Shown here one piece after another: positions 15,092 to 22,713 of a stretch of 64,000 bases of DNA. The notes under the pieces are model-generated. The model saw only the letters and a list, made by a program, of their open reading frames with translations, had not been told where the DNA came from and made no database searches. The position numbers were made by a program, and so were the translations under genes. The DNA is from VFMC01 sp031404435 (GTDB lineage Bacteria > Actinomycetota > Acidimicrobiia > Acidimicrobiales > Ilumatobacteraceae), in contig JANNHO010000339.1 in assembly GCA_031404435.1 (NCBI GenBank), positions 10,789-74,788 of the forward strand. Direction: 5' to 3'. Numbering within the stretch: the first letter of the stretch is position 1; the number at the start of each line of letters is the position of its first letter.

Positions 15092-16276
15092 GTGCATCTC
15101 GCCGAAACGCCAGACCAACAGGCGCTGCGTCAGCAACTGCGGGCGTACTTCGCCGAGCTGCTGACGCCACAGGTACGGGAGCTTCTAGGGACGCCCGGCG
15201 AGGGAAGCCCCGAGTTCCGCCGGGTGGTCCGCCAACTCGGCGCCGATGGCTGGCTCGGCCTCAGCTGGCCGGTCGAGTACGGAGGTCAGGGTCGCCCGGC
15301 CACGGACCAGTTCATCATGTTCGACGAGATCCAGCGCGCCCACGCGCCGTTCCCGTTCGTCACCGTCAACACCGTCGGGCCCGCCATCGCCGCCCACGGC
15401 ACTCACGAACAGAAGGCGGCGTACCTGCCGGGCATCCTCGCCGGCGAGCTCAACTTCGCGATCGGTTACACCGAACCAGAAGCCGGCACCGACCTGGCCA
15501 GCCTGCGCACCTCTGCCATCCGCGACGGCGACGAGTGGCTGATCAATGGCACCAAGGTGTTCACCTCGGGCGCCAACCAGGCTGATTACATCTGGCTCGC
15601 CTGCCGAACCGATCCTGACGCCCCCAAGCACAAGGGCATCAGCATCATCATCGTGCCTACATCGTCGCCGGGGTTTGCGTGGACGCCGATCGTCACCGTT
15701 GGCGACGTCTACACGACGGCCACCTACTTCACGGATGTGCGTGTGCCGATTGGCAACGTGGTCGGCGAGGCGAACGCCGGCTGGAGACTGATCACGATGC
15801 AGCTCAACCATGAACGCGTTGGACTCGCTGCGCTGTCGGGGCTCACTGAACGGCTGCTTGACGACGTGACGGAATGGGCCCGCGCCACGCCCGCCGCAGC
15901 CGATGGCAGCACCACGCGAATGATCGACGTGCCGTGGGTGCAGATCGATCTGGCTCGATGTCACGCGCTGCTGCAGGCCGTGCGATTGATGACGTGGAAG
16001 CTGGTGCGGGCGGTGAGCGACAACACGCTCAACCCGGCGCAGGCATCGAGTGTGAAGGTGTTCGGCACCGAGCAGGTGGTCAACGTGTACCGCATCCTGC
16101 AAGGTGTGTTGGGACCCATGGCGAACATGCGCGCTGGTTCGCCAGGGGCGGTGCTGCACGGTGAGCTCGAGCGTGCTGCGCGAGCGGCGCAGATCAACAC
16201 GTTTGGCGGCGGGGTCAACGAGATCCAGCGCGAACTGGTGGCAACCGCCGGGCTGGGTCTCACCCGCTCGCGCTGA
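15092..16276 (+). CDS. fadE29: FadE29-like acyl-CoA dehydrogenase (steroid side-chain)
   Basis: 394 aa acyl-CoA dehydrogenase. Long stretches match FadE29 (ChsE2, Rv3543c): IGYTEPEAGTDLASLRT, KVFTSGANQADYIWLACRTD, APKHKGISIIIVPT, WRLITMQLNHERV and FGGGVNEIQREL. In mycobacteria ChsE1-ChsE2 is an alpha2beta2 enzyme that dehydrogenates the three-carbon side chain in the last beta-oxidation cycle; no ChsE1-like partner is visible in this window. GTG start, leaderless pattern, operator copy 4 just upstream. The 3' end overlaps the convergent TetR gene by 17 nt. Confidence 0.85.
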   Translation: MHLAETPDQQALRQQLRAYFAELLTPQVRELLGTPGEGSPEFRRVVRQLGADGWLGLSWPVEYGGQGRPATDQFIMFDEIQRAHAPFPFVTVNTVGPAIAAHGTHEQKAAYLPGILAGELNFAIGYTEPEAGTDLASLRTSAIRDGDEWLINGTKVFTSGANQADYIWLACRTDPDAPKHKGISIIIVPTSSPGFAWTPIVTVGDVYTTATYFTDVRVPIGNVVGEANAGWRLITMQLNHERVGLAALSGLTERLLDDVTEWARATPAAADGSTTRMIDVPWVQIDLARCHALLQAVRLMTWKLVRAVSDNTLNPAQASSVKVFGTEQVVNVYRILQGVLGPMANMRAGSPGAVLHGELERAARAAQINTFGGGVNEIQRELVATAGLGLTRSR

Positions 16277-16865
16277 GCGCTCCGACTGCCATCGCCATCA
16301 GGTTGGACACCCAGATCTCGTGGGTGACCGAAGGCGTGCGGCCGCTGTCGATCTGTCGCGAGCGCGAACCAAGCGCTTGCGAGACAAGCTCGAGGAATCG
16401 GGTGACGCGTTCGTGGCGCACGTTGGCGGGCAGATCTGGTGGCAACAGCTCGGCGATGCCGACGAAGGCGCGCAACGCCTGCTCCGGCGTGCCCCCCTCC
16501 TCCCACCGGTCGAACAGGTCACCGAGCTGGCTGACGATCGACAGGAACTCCCGGCCCTCGGGTTCGTGCAGCAGTGATGCCTGCGGAAGCACCACTGCGG
16601 TCACCAGCCGCTCGAGCGTGGGCGTTTCCCCCGTCGCATCGAGCATCAGCCGGCGCTCGTGTTCGATGCGCGAGTTGTGCGTATCGATGATGGCTGTCAG
16701 CAGGCCGTCGCGCCCACCGAAGTGGTAGTGCAGCGCAGATGTGTTGCGTTGCCCGGCGGCTTCGACGACGGCCTTCAGCGAGGTGGCGTAGATACCGCTC
16801 TTGGCGAAGAGCCTGCGCCCGGCATCGACGAGGAGCTGTCGGGTCTCGGCCGCGTCACGTGGCAT
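16260..16865 (-). CDS. TetR-family regulator, candidate repressor of the steroid locus
   Basis: 201 aa. The HTH lies at about residues 8-55: LFAKSGIYATSLKAVVEAAGQ then ALHYHFGGRDGL, which is TetR-type. The C-terminal ligand domain has no recognised signature. It does not resemble KstR or KstR2 beyond the HTH. The ATG at 16865 shares one base with the fadA5 stop (TGATG), so it is co-translated with fadA5, much as kstR2 follows fadA6 in mycobacteria. Since it is the only regulator inside the steroid block proper, it is the best candidate to bind TCTGACGNNNCGTCAGA; the TetR at 10378 has its own different palindrome. Confidence 0.82.
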   Translation of the reverse strand: MPRDAAETRQLLVDAGRRLFAKSGIYATSLKAVVEAAGQRNTSALHYHFGGRDGLLTAIIDTHNSRIEHERRLMLDATGETPTLERLVTAVVLPQASLLHEPEGREFLSIVSQLGDLFDRWEEGGTPEQALRAFVGIAELLPPDLPANVRHERVTRFLELVSQALGSRSRQIDSGRTPSVTHEIWVSNLMAMAVGALSASG

Positions 16866-18055
16866 CAGATCCTCTGGATGATCGTCCCCGTCGCGACTGC
16901 GCCGCCGCAGCACATCGTGACGAGTGCGAACTCGGCGTCGCGCCGCTCCAACTCATGCAGTGCGGTGGTGATCAGCCGGCTGCCGGTGGAGCCGACTGGG
17001 TGGCCGAGCGCGATCGATCCGCCGTTGACGTTGACCTTGTCGACGAGGTCCTCGTCGGACACGCCGTACACCTGCGCCCACGACAACACCACAGAGGCGA
17101 AGGCCTCGTTGACCTCGACGATGTCGATGTCGGACATGGTCATCCCGGTCATCGCAAACAGTTTTGCCGTGGCATCGACGGGGCCATCGAGGTGGTAGTA
17201 GGGATCGGAACCGACGAGGCATTGCGCAACCAGACGAGCCCGCGGCCGCAGCCCCTCCGCCCGGGCCCGGTCCTCGCTCATCCACAACACCGCCGCCGCG
17301 CCGTCGCTGATCTGCGACGAGTTGCCGGCGGTATGGATGCCGCCGGGCATCACCGGCTTGAGTGCGGCGAGCTTGTCGGCGGTGGTGTCGCGCAAGCCTT
17401 GGTCGCGGGTGATGGTGATCGTGTTACCGCCTGGTGTGGTGCCGTCGACGGTCGTGACCTCGACGGGGATGATCTCACGCTCGAAGCGTCTCTCGTCGGT
17501 GGCCCGGATCGCTTTCTGTTGCGAGATCAGCCCGAGCATGTCGACACGCTCGCGGGTGATGCCGCGCCGCTCGGCGATGCGCTCGGCGGCACCGAACTGA
17601 TCGGGCATGTCGATCGTGAAATCGGGGGGCTTCGACGAACCGTTGATGAAGGTGGTGTCGTCGATGCGGGGCACGTTGGCACCGAGCCACACCTTGCTCA
17701 TGTGCTCGACCCCGCAGGCCAGGCCGACGTCGATCGCCCCAACGCCGATCAGGTTGGCGATCATGTGGTTGGCCTGTTGCGACGATCCGCACTGGCAATC
17801 GATCGTGGTCCCGGCCACCTGGTACGGCAGGCCCGCTGACAACCAGGCGGTGCGGGTGACGTTGCTGGCCTGCTCGCCGGCCTGCGTGACGCAGCCGCCC
17901 ACCACTTGTCCAACCTGTCCGGGATCGACCCCGGCCCGGTTGAGCACGCCGACCTGGGCGTGCGACAGCAGGTGCGATGCGTGGACGTCGGCGAAGACGC
18001 CGTTGCGCCTGCCGACAGCCGTGCGGCCGGCTTCGACGATCACTGCAGTGTTCAT
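16865..18055 (-). CDS. fadA5: FadA5-like steroid side-chain 3-ketoacyl-CoA thiolase
   Basis: 396 aa thiolase. The nucleophilic Cys lies in TTIDCQCGSSQQANHM, the His in NEAFASVV and the second Cys in LVTMCCGGAVATG; GGSIALGHPVGSTGSRL is the CoA-loop signature. The pattern GGCVTQAGEQASNVTRTAWL, AIDVGLACGVEHMSKV and VGSDPYYHLDGPVDATAK is specific to FadA5 and not FadA6. FadA5 cleaves the beta-keto side chain of sterols, releasing acetyl- or propionyl-CoA. ATG at 18055 with a strong GGAGG 6 nt upstream, so unlike several neighbours it is not leaderless. No copy of the palindromic operator precedes it. Confidence 0.92.
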   Translation of the reverse strand: MNTAVIVEAGRTAVGRRNGVFADVHASHLLSHAQVGVLNRAGVDPGQVGQVVGGCVTQAGEQASNVTRTAWLSAGLPYQVAGTTIDCQCGSSQQANHMIANLIGVGAIDVGLACGVEHMSKVWLGANVPRIDDTTFINGSSKPPDFTIDMPDQFGAAERIAERRGITRERVDMLGLISQQKAIRATDERRFEREIIPVEVTTVDGTTPGGNTITITRDQGLRDTTADKLAALKPVMPGGIHTAGNSSQISDGAAAVLWMSEDRARAEGLRPRARLVAQCLVGSDPYYHLDGPVDATAKLFAMTGMTMSDIDIVEVNEAFASVVLSWAQVYGVSDEDLVDKVNVNGGSIALGHPVGSTGSRLITTALHELERRDAEFALVTMCCGGAVATGTIIQRI

Positions 18056-18213
18056 GTTGTGCCTCCGAATTGGGATCGTCGCAACAGTAGATGGCGATGG
18101 GGAAGCGAACGTAGCTGCGAGCGCTTCTACTCGATGGTGCGGGTGGTGCATCAGGTACCTGAAGTTTTGTGATTGTTTCGTGATCCGCCACGCACGTCGT
18201 GATGGTGATCGCG

Positions 18214-18226
18214 TACGTTGCCAGGT
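18214..18226 (+). promoter_or_regulatory. Putative leaderless promoter of rhodanese-domain gene
   Basis: TACGTT (18214-18219) precedes the GTG at 18227 by 7 nt. The divergent fadA5 start is 172 bp away. Confidence 0.4.
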
Positions 18227-19075
18227 GTGATCGAACAGCATCCGTTACCCGCCGCGGTCCGTTCGTTGGCGGAACGCGTCGGTGCCGCAGCGGTGCTGAA
18301 GGTGATCCGCGCGTCCAGCAGTGCTGTTGCGCGTCCTGCTGTGGCGTGCGGTGAGATTCCTGTCGTGGTCTGTGCCAACGATCCGTGCATGCAGCTCGCC
18401 GAGCGCTTCCGGCTGGCACTGATCGATGAGTCGATCGTTGATGCTCAGCCAGAGGTTCGCCGCACAGGCCTGCACCAGGCCGTGCAACACCTGCTGCCCG
18501 GCGGATGGCTGGCCTTCGTTCCGATCATGTCCGCCCGGCCCGATTCCGCCCGGCCCGATTCGGCCAGACTGGAGCCGACCGGATTTGCCGCGTTGTGCGC
18601 CGAGTTCGAGATGACCCCGGATCGATCGCTGGCTCGCGACGGTCTGGCGGTGTTTCGCCGTGGCGAGCGAACAACGGTTCATGATCTGATGTTCGAGGCG
18701 CGCTCGACGATTGGTCGGGTTGAGGCGAGCGAGTTGCACCGGCTGCTCGACTCCGCTGCTCCACCGTTGGTCATCGACACCCGGACGCACGTCGACCGCG
18801 CCCGGTCTGGTGTGATCGCGGGCTCGATCCACGTTCCGCGAACCGTGCTGGAGTGGCACCTCGACCCGATGAACGGATACCGCCACCCGCAGGTGACCTC
18901 GTATGACCAAGCGATGGTGGTGGTGTGCAACGGCGGATACAGCTCGTCGTTGGCCGCGGCAAGTCTGGCACGCCTGGGTTTCACGGCGATCGCTGATCTG
19001 ATCGGTGGGATGCATGCGTGGCGGGCCAGCGGCTTGCCAACCGCATCGCCTGATCACTCGTTCCTCGACCTGTAG
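18227..19075 (+). CDS. Two-domain protein with C-terminal rhodanese
   Basis: 282 aa. The C-terminal third is a rhodanese domain: PPLVIDTRTHVDRARSGVI, GSIHVPRTVLEWHLDP and the active-site loop VVCNGGYSSSLAA with the catalytic Cys. It then ends LIGGMHAWRASGLP. The N-terminal part (VPVVVCANDP-like strand, HLLPGGWLAFVPI) resembles the last half of a SAM methyltransferase fold without motif I. A duplicated RPDSA unit is present (18537-18560). Rhodaneses transfer sulfane sulfur to cyanide or a protein acceptor. It leads a block with AhpD, radical SAM and glycosyltransferase genes, so a sulfur- or selenium-handling role is a plausible inference. Confidence 0.75.
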   Translation: MIEQHPLPAAVRSLAERVGAAAVLKVIRASSSAVARPAVACGEIPVVVCANDPCMQLAERFRLALIDESIVDAQPEVRRTGLHQAVQHLLPGGWLAFVPIMSARPDSARPDSARLEPTGFAALCAEFEMTPDRSLARDGLAVFRRGERTTVHDLMFEARSTIGRVEASELHRLLDSAAPPLVIDTRTHVDRARSGVIAGSIHVPRTVLEWHLDPMNGYRHPQVTSYDQAMVVVCNGGYSSSLAAASLARLGFTAIADLIGGMHAWRASGLPTASPDHSFLDL

Positions 19076-19086
19076 AACGACCTGCG

Positions 19087-19692
19087 TCAGCACCGCCTCA
19101 AGACGGCGTGCGTGAACCGCTGGATGGCACCCGACGGTGTCGTGTGATCGGTCTCGAACGATTCGATGAGATTGAACGCCGGAGCAAAGACGTCGACGAT
19201 CGACGCTTCGTCGTGTTGGTGCACGGCGAGACCACTGCACTGCGTTGGACCGCTTCGCGCGAACGCCGAGAGGACGACGTGACCACCGCGACGAACAGCG
19301 CGCGCCGCGGCGGCGGCGTACGCAGCACGATCGGCAGCAGTCGTGAAGAAATGGAACACGGCGCGGTCGTGCCATGCGTCGATCGGTTCGGCGAAGGCCA
19401 CCGTTCGGGCATCGCCGGTGAGCGTGACGAGCCGATCGTGTTCACCAACTCGTGAGCGCACCAGCGCCAGCGGAGTTGCCGAGATGTCGTTGGCGATCAC
19501 ACGGTGTCCGTCGACGAGGAGCTCATCGATCAATCCAGATGCACCGGCGCCGATGACGGCGATGGTCGCTGAAGGCACCGTGACACGGCGCAACAGCGTG
19601 AGTCAAGGTTCGGTGCTGCGTTGGTACCAGCTCATCCGATCGGGCAATGCCGTCTGCCAGACGGCATCCCAGTGCTCGACGATGCCGACCAT
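19087..19692 (-). pseudogene. Class I SAM methyltransferase interrupted by an in-frame TGA
   Basis: One frame runs from the ATG at 19692 to the stop at 19087 but contains TGA at 19603-19605, codon 30. Before it the frame reads GIVEHWDAVWQTALPDRMSW then YQRSTEP, the usual N-terminus of a ~200-aa methyltransferase group. After it come LTLLRRV, the SAM motif I AVIGAGASGLIDELL, and AWHDRAVFHFFTTAADRAAY. Homologs commonly have EPSL at the break, so a single TCA to TGA change would explain it. Total length of about 200 codons is normal for the family. Re-initiation at a TTG (19593) would give a protein of 168 aa lacking the N-terminal helix. The gene faces the rhodanese gene tail-to-tail and is divergent from the AhpD-like gene. 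Confidence 0.75.
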
Positions 19693-19803
19693 TCGATGAC
19701 CATAGGCCGGGAGCCGAGCGTGATCGATCGGACAGCCGAAAACAATCACGAAACTCGGCGCGACAAGGAGGGCGGCTGCCTGTCGAACTGGAAGGATTGC
19801 CCT

Positions 19804-20358
19804 ATGCCGCGGATCGATCTGCTCGATGAAACCACCTCTCCGATCCTCGCCAGGCAGTACTTCGGCGATGGCGATCCGGGCCCGATCGTCGCCGCGCTCG
19901 CCAACGTGCCAGAACTACTGGCACCGACCATTGCCTTTGTCGGCGCAGCCCTCGGAGGAGGTGCCTCCTCCAGCCGGCACAAGGAGTTCGCAATCCTGCG
20001 GACATCGGCACTGCTGGGTTGCCAGTACTGCATCAATTCGCATACTGCTGTTGCGGTCGATGCCGGCTTGAGTGCTGCCGAAGTACGCAGCCTGCGCGGT
20101 GAGGTGCCGGTGGAGGAAGCGTTCACCGACGTCGCCGAGCGGGCGCTGCTGCGTTGGATCGACGCGATGGCCGGGGCCAGCGGCGCAGTCCCCGACGACA
20201 TCTGGGCGGCGGCACGCTCGTGGTGGCCCGATCATGTCCTCGTCGAGTTGAGCGTCACCATCGGTGCGACCATGTTCCTCAATCGGTTCGCGACAGGCTT
20301 CGAGCTGCCCACCTCACCAAGCGTTCTCGCTCGACTTGACGCCGAAGGCCTGCGATGA
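19804..20358 (+). CDS. AhpD-like carboxymuconolactone decarboxylase-family protein
   Basis: 184 aa. The CxxC redox motif occurs in RTSALLGCQYCINSHTAVAVDAGL, the AhpD signature with its downstream His. Upstream residues (RQYFGDGDPGPIVAALANVPEL) are typical of peroxidase-related members. AhpD-type proteins reduce hydroperoxides or act as thiol-disulfide partners. The ATG at 19804 has GGAAGGA about 7 nt upstream, so this gene is translated from an SD and the longer upstream frame is discarded. The stop overlaps the radical SAM start as ATGA, which suggests the two proteins work together. Confidence 0.85.
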   Translation: MPRIDLLDETTSPILARQYFGDGDPGPIVAALANVPELLAPTIAFVGAALGGGASSSRHKEFAILRTSALLGCQYCINSHTAVAVDAGLSAAEVRSLRGEVPVEEAFTDVAERALLRWIDAMAGASGAVPDDIWAAARSWWPDHVLVELSVTIGATMFLNRFATGFELPTSPSVLARLDAEGLR

Positions 20359-21248
20359 CCGACACCCTTCCAGCACCGGGACTGGCACCGGCACCGGCAC
20401 CGGGGTCAATCGCCGCCGCCGTTGCCGAGGGCATGCTGCCGGGTCGGGTGTGGTTGTACACCAACTATCACTGCAACCTGGCGTGCTCGTACTGCCTCAC
20501 TGAATCGTCACCGCGTAGCGATCGCCGGCAACTCGAACCGGCGGTCATGACCGCCGTCGCCGCGCAGGCTGCGCAGCTCGGCTTCACCGCGCTCGGTGTG
20601 ACCGGGGGTGAGCCGTTTCTGTTGCCGTGGTTGCCGGACATGATCGTCGAGATGGCCGAACACCTCCCCGTCGTGGTACTGACCAATGGCACCCTGTTCG
20701 GTGGTGAGCGGATCGAACGTGGTGCCGCGTTGGCCCATCCCCACATCGCCGTGCAGATCTCGCTCGATTCGCACCTTCCCGACATCAACGACATGGCCAG
20801 AGGTGCCGACAACTTCGCTAAGGTCGTCGACGCCGTGCCGCGCCTGGTGGCACGGGGTGTGCGGGTGCGGATCGCCACCACCACCTCGGGACCGCTCGAT
20901 GACTCGGCGCTCGATCCGCTGCGCGCGTTGGTCGCCGAACTCGGCGTAGCGGCCGAGGATCACCTCGTTCGCCCGGTGGTCCGCCGAGGGCGTGCTGACG
21001 AGCGCGGATTCGGCCTCGCTGCCAGCGCACAGGACATCCCGAGCGAGTTGACGATCACCGCCGACGGCGCGTTCTGGGGGAGCTTCGGGCCAACCGTGCG
21101 TGCCGGTCGGCTCGACACTGATCTGTTGCTCACGCGAACGGTGTTGCCGTTGTCGGTCCCGGCACATGCGTTGCTCGAGGCGCATGCATTGCTCGAGGCG
21201 GATGGGGCGATGCCGCCAGGCCACGACGCGAAGCTCGGCATCCGTTGA
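20355..21248 (+). CDS. Radical SAM protein of unknown substrate
   Basis: 297 aa. The iron-sulfur motif CxxxCxxC is in YHCNLACSYC (about residues 35-44); the SAM-binding GGE appears in ALGVTGGEPFLLPW, and the barrel follows with VVLTNGTL and VQISLDSHLPDIND. The C-terminal 80 residues carry no cysteine cluster, so the SPASM or selenodomain (ArsS C-terminal) found in relatives is absent. The N-terminus has an APAPAP run. It is coupled to the AhpD-like gene and faces a DUF2064 glycosyltransferase; in other bacteria a radical SAM protein, DUF2064 and GT2 enzymes and an AhpD-like protein occur together in arsenosugar-type clusters. Confidence 0.85.
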   Translation: MTDTLPAPGLAPAPAPGSIAAAVAEGMLPGRVWLYTNYHCNLACSYCLTESSPRSDRRQLEPAVMTAVAAQAAQLGFTALGVTGGEPFLLPWLPDMIVEMAEHLPVVVLTNGTLFGGERIERGAALAHPHIAVQISLDSHLPDINDMARGADNFAKVVDAVPRLVARGVRVRIATTTSGPLDDSALDPLRALVAELGVAAEDHLVRPVVRRGRADERGFGLAASAQDIPSELTITADGAFWGSFGPTVRAGRLDTDLLLTRTVLPLSVPAHALLEAHALLEADGAMPPGHDAKLGIR

Positions 21249-21258
21249 GCGTGATTCC

Positions 21259-21270
21259 ACCGGGCCCGGT
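21259..21270. other. GC-rich palindrome between converging genes
   Basis: ACCGGGCCCGGT is a perfect 12-bp palindrome in the 41-bp gap between the radical SAM and DUF2064 genes. It could help end transcription, but no U-tract follows on either strand. Confidence 0.3.
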
Positions 21271-21289
21271 CGGGCCCACGCAAGCACTC

Positions 21290-21970
21290 TCACCGGATCG
21301 CCGCAACGATGGCGCGTGCGGTGTCGGCGAGCCGACCGTGATCACGCCGACCCTGATCACGGGGGCCCAGGGTGTCCACTTTGGCCGCCGCGACCACATC
21401 GTCGAAGATGTCGAGATCGCGGGCCATCACCAGATGGTGCACGTTTCGCTGGTGCGCGTGGAGGCGGGCGAGTTGCGCCATCCCAGTATTCGAGCCGCTC
21501 ATCTCGACGCCCTCGAACAAGCCGTATGTCGCGGGCGTGCCGGGCCGACCCGCGTCGTGCAGCCCGATCGCCCAATACCCGCCATCGGAGGCGAGACCGA
21601 TTGCATCACAGCCGCGCTGCAGCGCGTCGAGGCCGGGCCCGAGCGAGCCGATCGCCCGGGGTGTGTCCATCCCGACGATGATCCCCGGGCCGAGATCGTC
21701 GAACGCGTTGGCCAGCCGCTCGCCGAGCCCGTGCCCGCGCTGCTCCACCACGGCGTATCCGGGCCGCGCCCATTCGGTTGGATCACCATCGAACAGCAGC
21801 ACCCGACGCACCGGGATGCTCGACCGATCAGCGAGACCGTCGATGGCATCGAGGGTGTCGGCCAGAGCCGCAGCCGCCAACTCCGCCGCCTGGGCTGGCG
21901 TGCACGGCGGGCACAGCCGGGTCTTGACGAATCCGGGTCGTGGTTGTTTGGCGATGACGGTGAGGTGCAT
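21290..21970 (-). CDS. DUF2064 / TIGR04282-type glycosyltransferase
   Basis: 226 aa with the GT-A-like DUF2064 fold: MHLTVIAKQPRPGFVKTRLCPP at the N-terminus, QRGHGLGERLANAFDDLG, the IIVGMDTPRAI motif and GCDAIGLASDGGYWAIGL. TIGR04282 was named rSAM/selenodomain-associated transferase 1 because it accompanies radical SAM proteins. Known members in arsenosugar clusters are thought to handle a sugar donor. The Asp in GMDTP replaces GSDSP/GTDCP forms, and the DGGY motif is intact. It is 39 nt downstream of the GT2 gene in the same direction. Confidence 0.85.
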   Translation of the reverse strand: MHLTVIAKQPRPGFVKTRLCPPCTPAQAAELAAAALADTLDAIDGLADRSSIPVRRVLLFDGDPTEWARPGYAVVEQRGHGLGERLANAFDDLGPGIIVGMDTPRAIGSLGPGLDALQRGCDAIGLASDGGYWAIGLHDAGRPGTPATYGLFEGVEMSGSNTGMAQLARLHAHQRNVHHLVMARDLDIFDDVVAAAKVDTLGPRDQGRRDHGRLADTARAIVAAIR

Positions 21971-22009
21971 GGTGCTGATCTCGATGCTGCTGGTGGTGGC
22001 GATGGCGGG

Positions 22010-22672
22010 CTACCAGAACGATGCCCCGTCGTGGCGCAACAACTGGCCCATGTCGACCAGTGCCCTGGCCGTGCCGCGCACAGTACCGGTCACCTTCGAA
22101 CGGCCGGCCCGTTCGCGGTAGGGGACAGGCAGACCGGCGATCGTCCAGCCGGCCTGATGGGCGCGCAGCACCATCTCGAGGGGCCAGCCCGAACGTCGAT
22201 CACGCAGTCCCAGTTCGACCAGCGCGATCCGATGCACCACCCGCATCGGACCCAGATCACGCACGGAGATGTGGGTCCGTCGGCGAACCTCGGCGGCCAA
22301 CACGCGGTTGGCAAGGCGGGCGTGTGCCGGCCAGGTGCCGCGCGGCGCGATTCGTTCGCCGATCACCAGTTCGGCGTCGCCGCGTTCGAGCAGTTCCACC
22401 AACATCGGCAACGCAACCGGGTCGAGCGAGGCGTCGCAGTCCATGAAACACACCACGTCGTCGGTCGCAGCTTGCAGACCGGCCCAACACGCCGCGCCGA
22501 AACCACGCACGGGCTCGTGGACCACCAACGCGCCGGCCTGCTTCGCCAGCAGAGCCGTTGCATCGGTGGAGCCGTTGTCGACCACGATCGGCCGGTACCC
22601 ACGCGGGATTCGTTCGAGAACCCAGCCGATCGCCGCTGCCTCGTCGAGTGCCGGCAGGATCACGTCGGGCAT
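22010..22672 (-). CDS. Family 2 glycosyltransferase
   Basis: 220 aa GT-A enzyme without membrane segments. It has DVILPALDEAAAIGWVLERIP, the nucleotide-binding IVVDNGSTDATALLA, and the DxD-type FMDCDASLDP. Then come GERIAPRGTWPAHARLANRVLA and DLGPMRVVHR. GT2 enzymes transfer a sugar from a nucleotide or lipid donor to a lipid or protein. The ATG at 22672 is preferred over one ten codons upstream because the family starts at the DVILPALDE strand. It is divergent from the epimerase at 22714 across 41 bp and upstream of the DUF2064 gene. Confidence 0.87.
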   Translation of the reverse strand: MPDVILPALDEAAAIGWVLERIPRGYRPIVVDNGSTDATALLAKQAGALVVHEPVRGFGAACWAGLQAATDDVVCFMDCDASLDPVALPMLVELLERGDAELVIGERIAPRGTWPAHARLANRVLAAEVRRRTHISVRDLGPMRVVHRIALVELGLRDRRSGWPLEMVLRAHQAGWTIAGLPVPYRERAGRSKVTGTVRGTARALVDMGQLLRHDGASFW

Positions 22673-22713
22673 GGGCGACCCGTCGGGTGTACTCGACGGC
22701 AAGGCCGCCCCCG

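Noticed and set aside
21259..21276. GGGCCC-rich hairpin as a rho-independent terminator
   Set aside because: No U-tract follows on either strand; kept only as a low-confidence palindrome.
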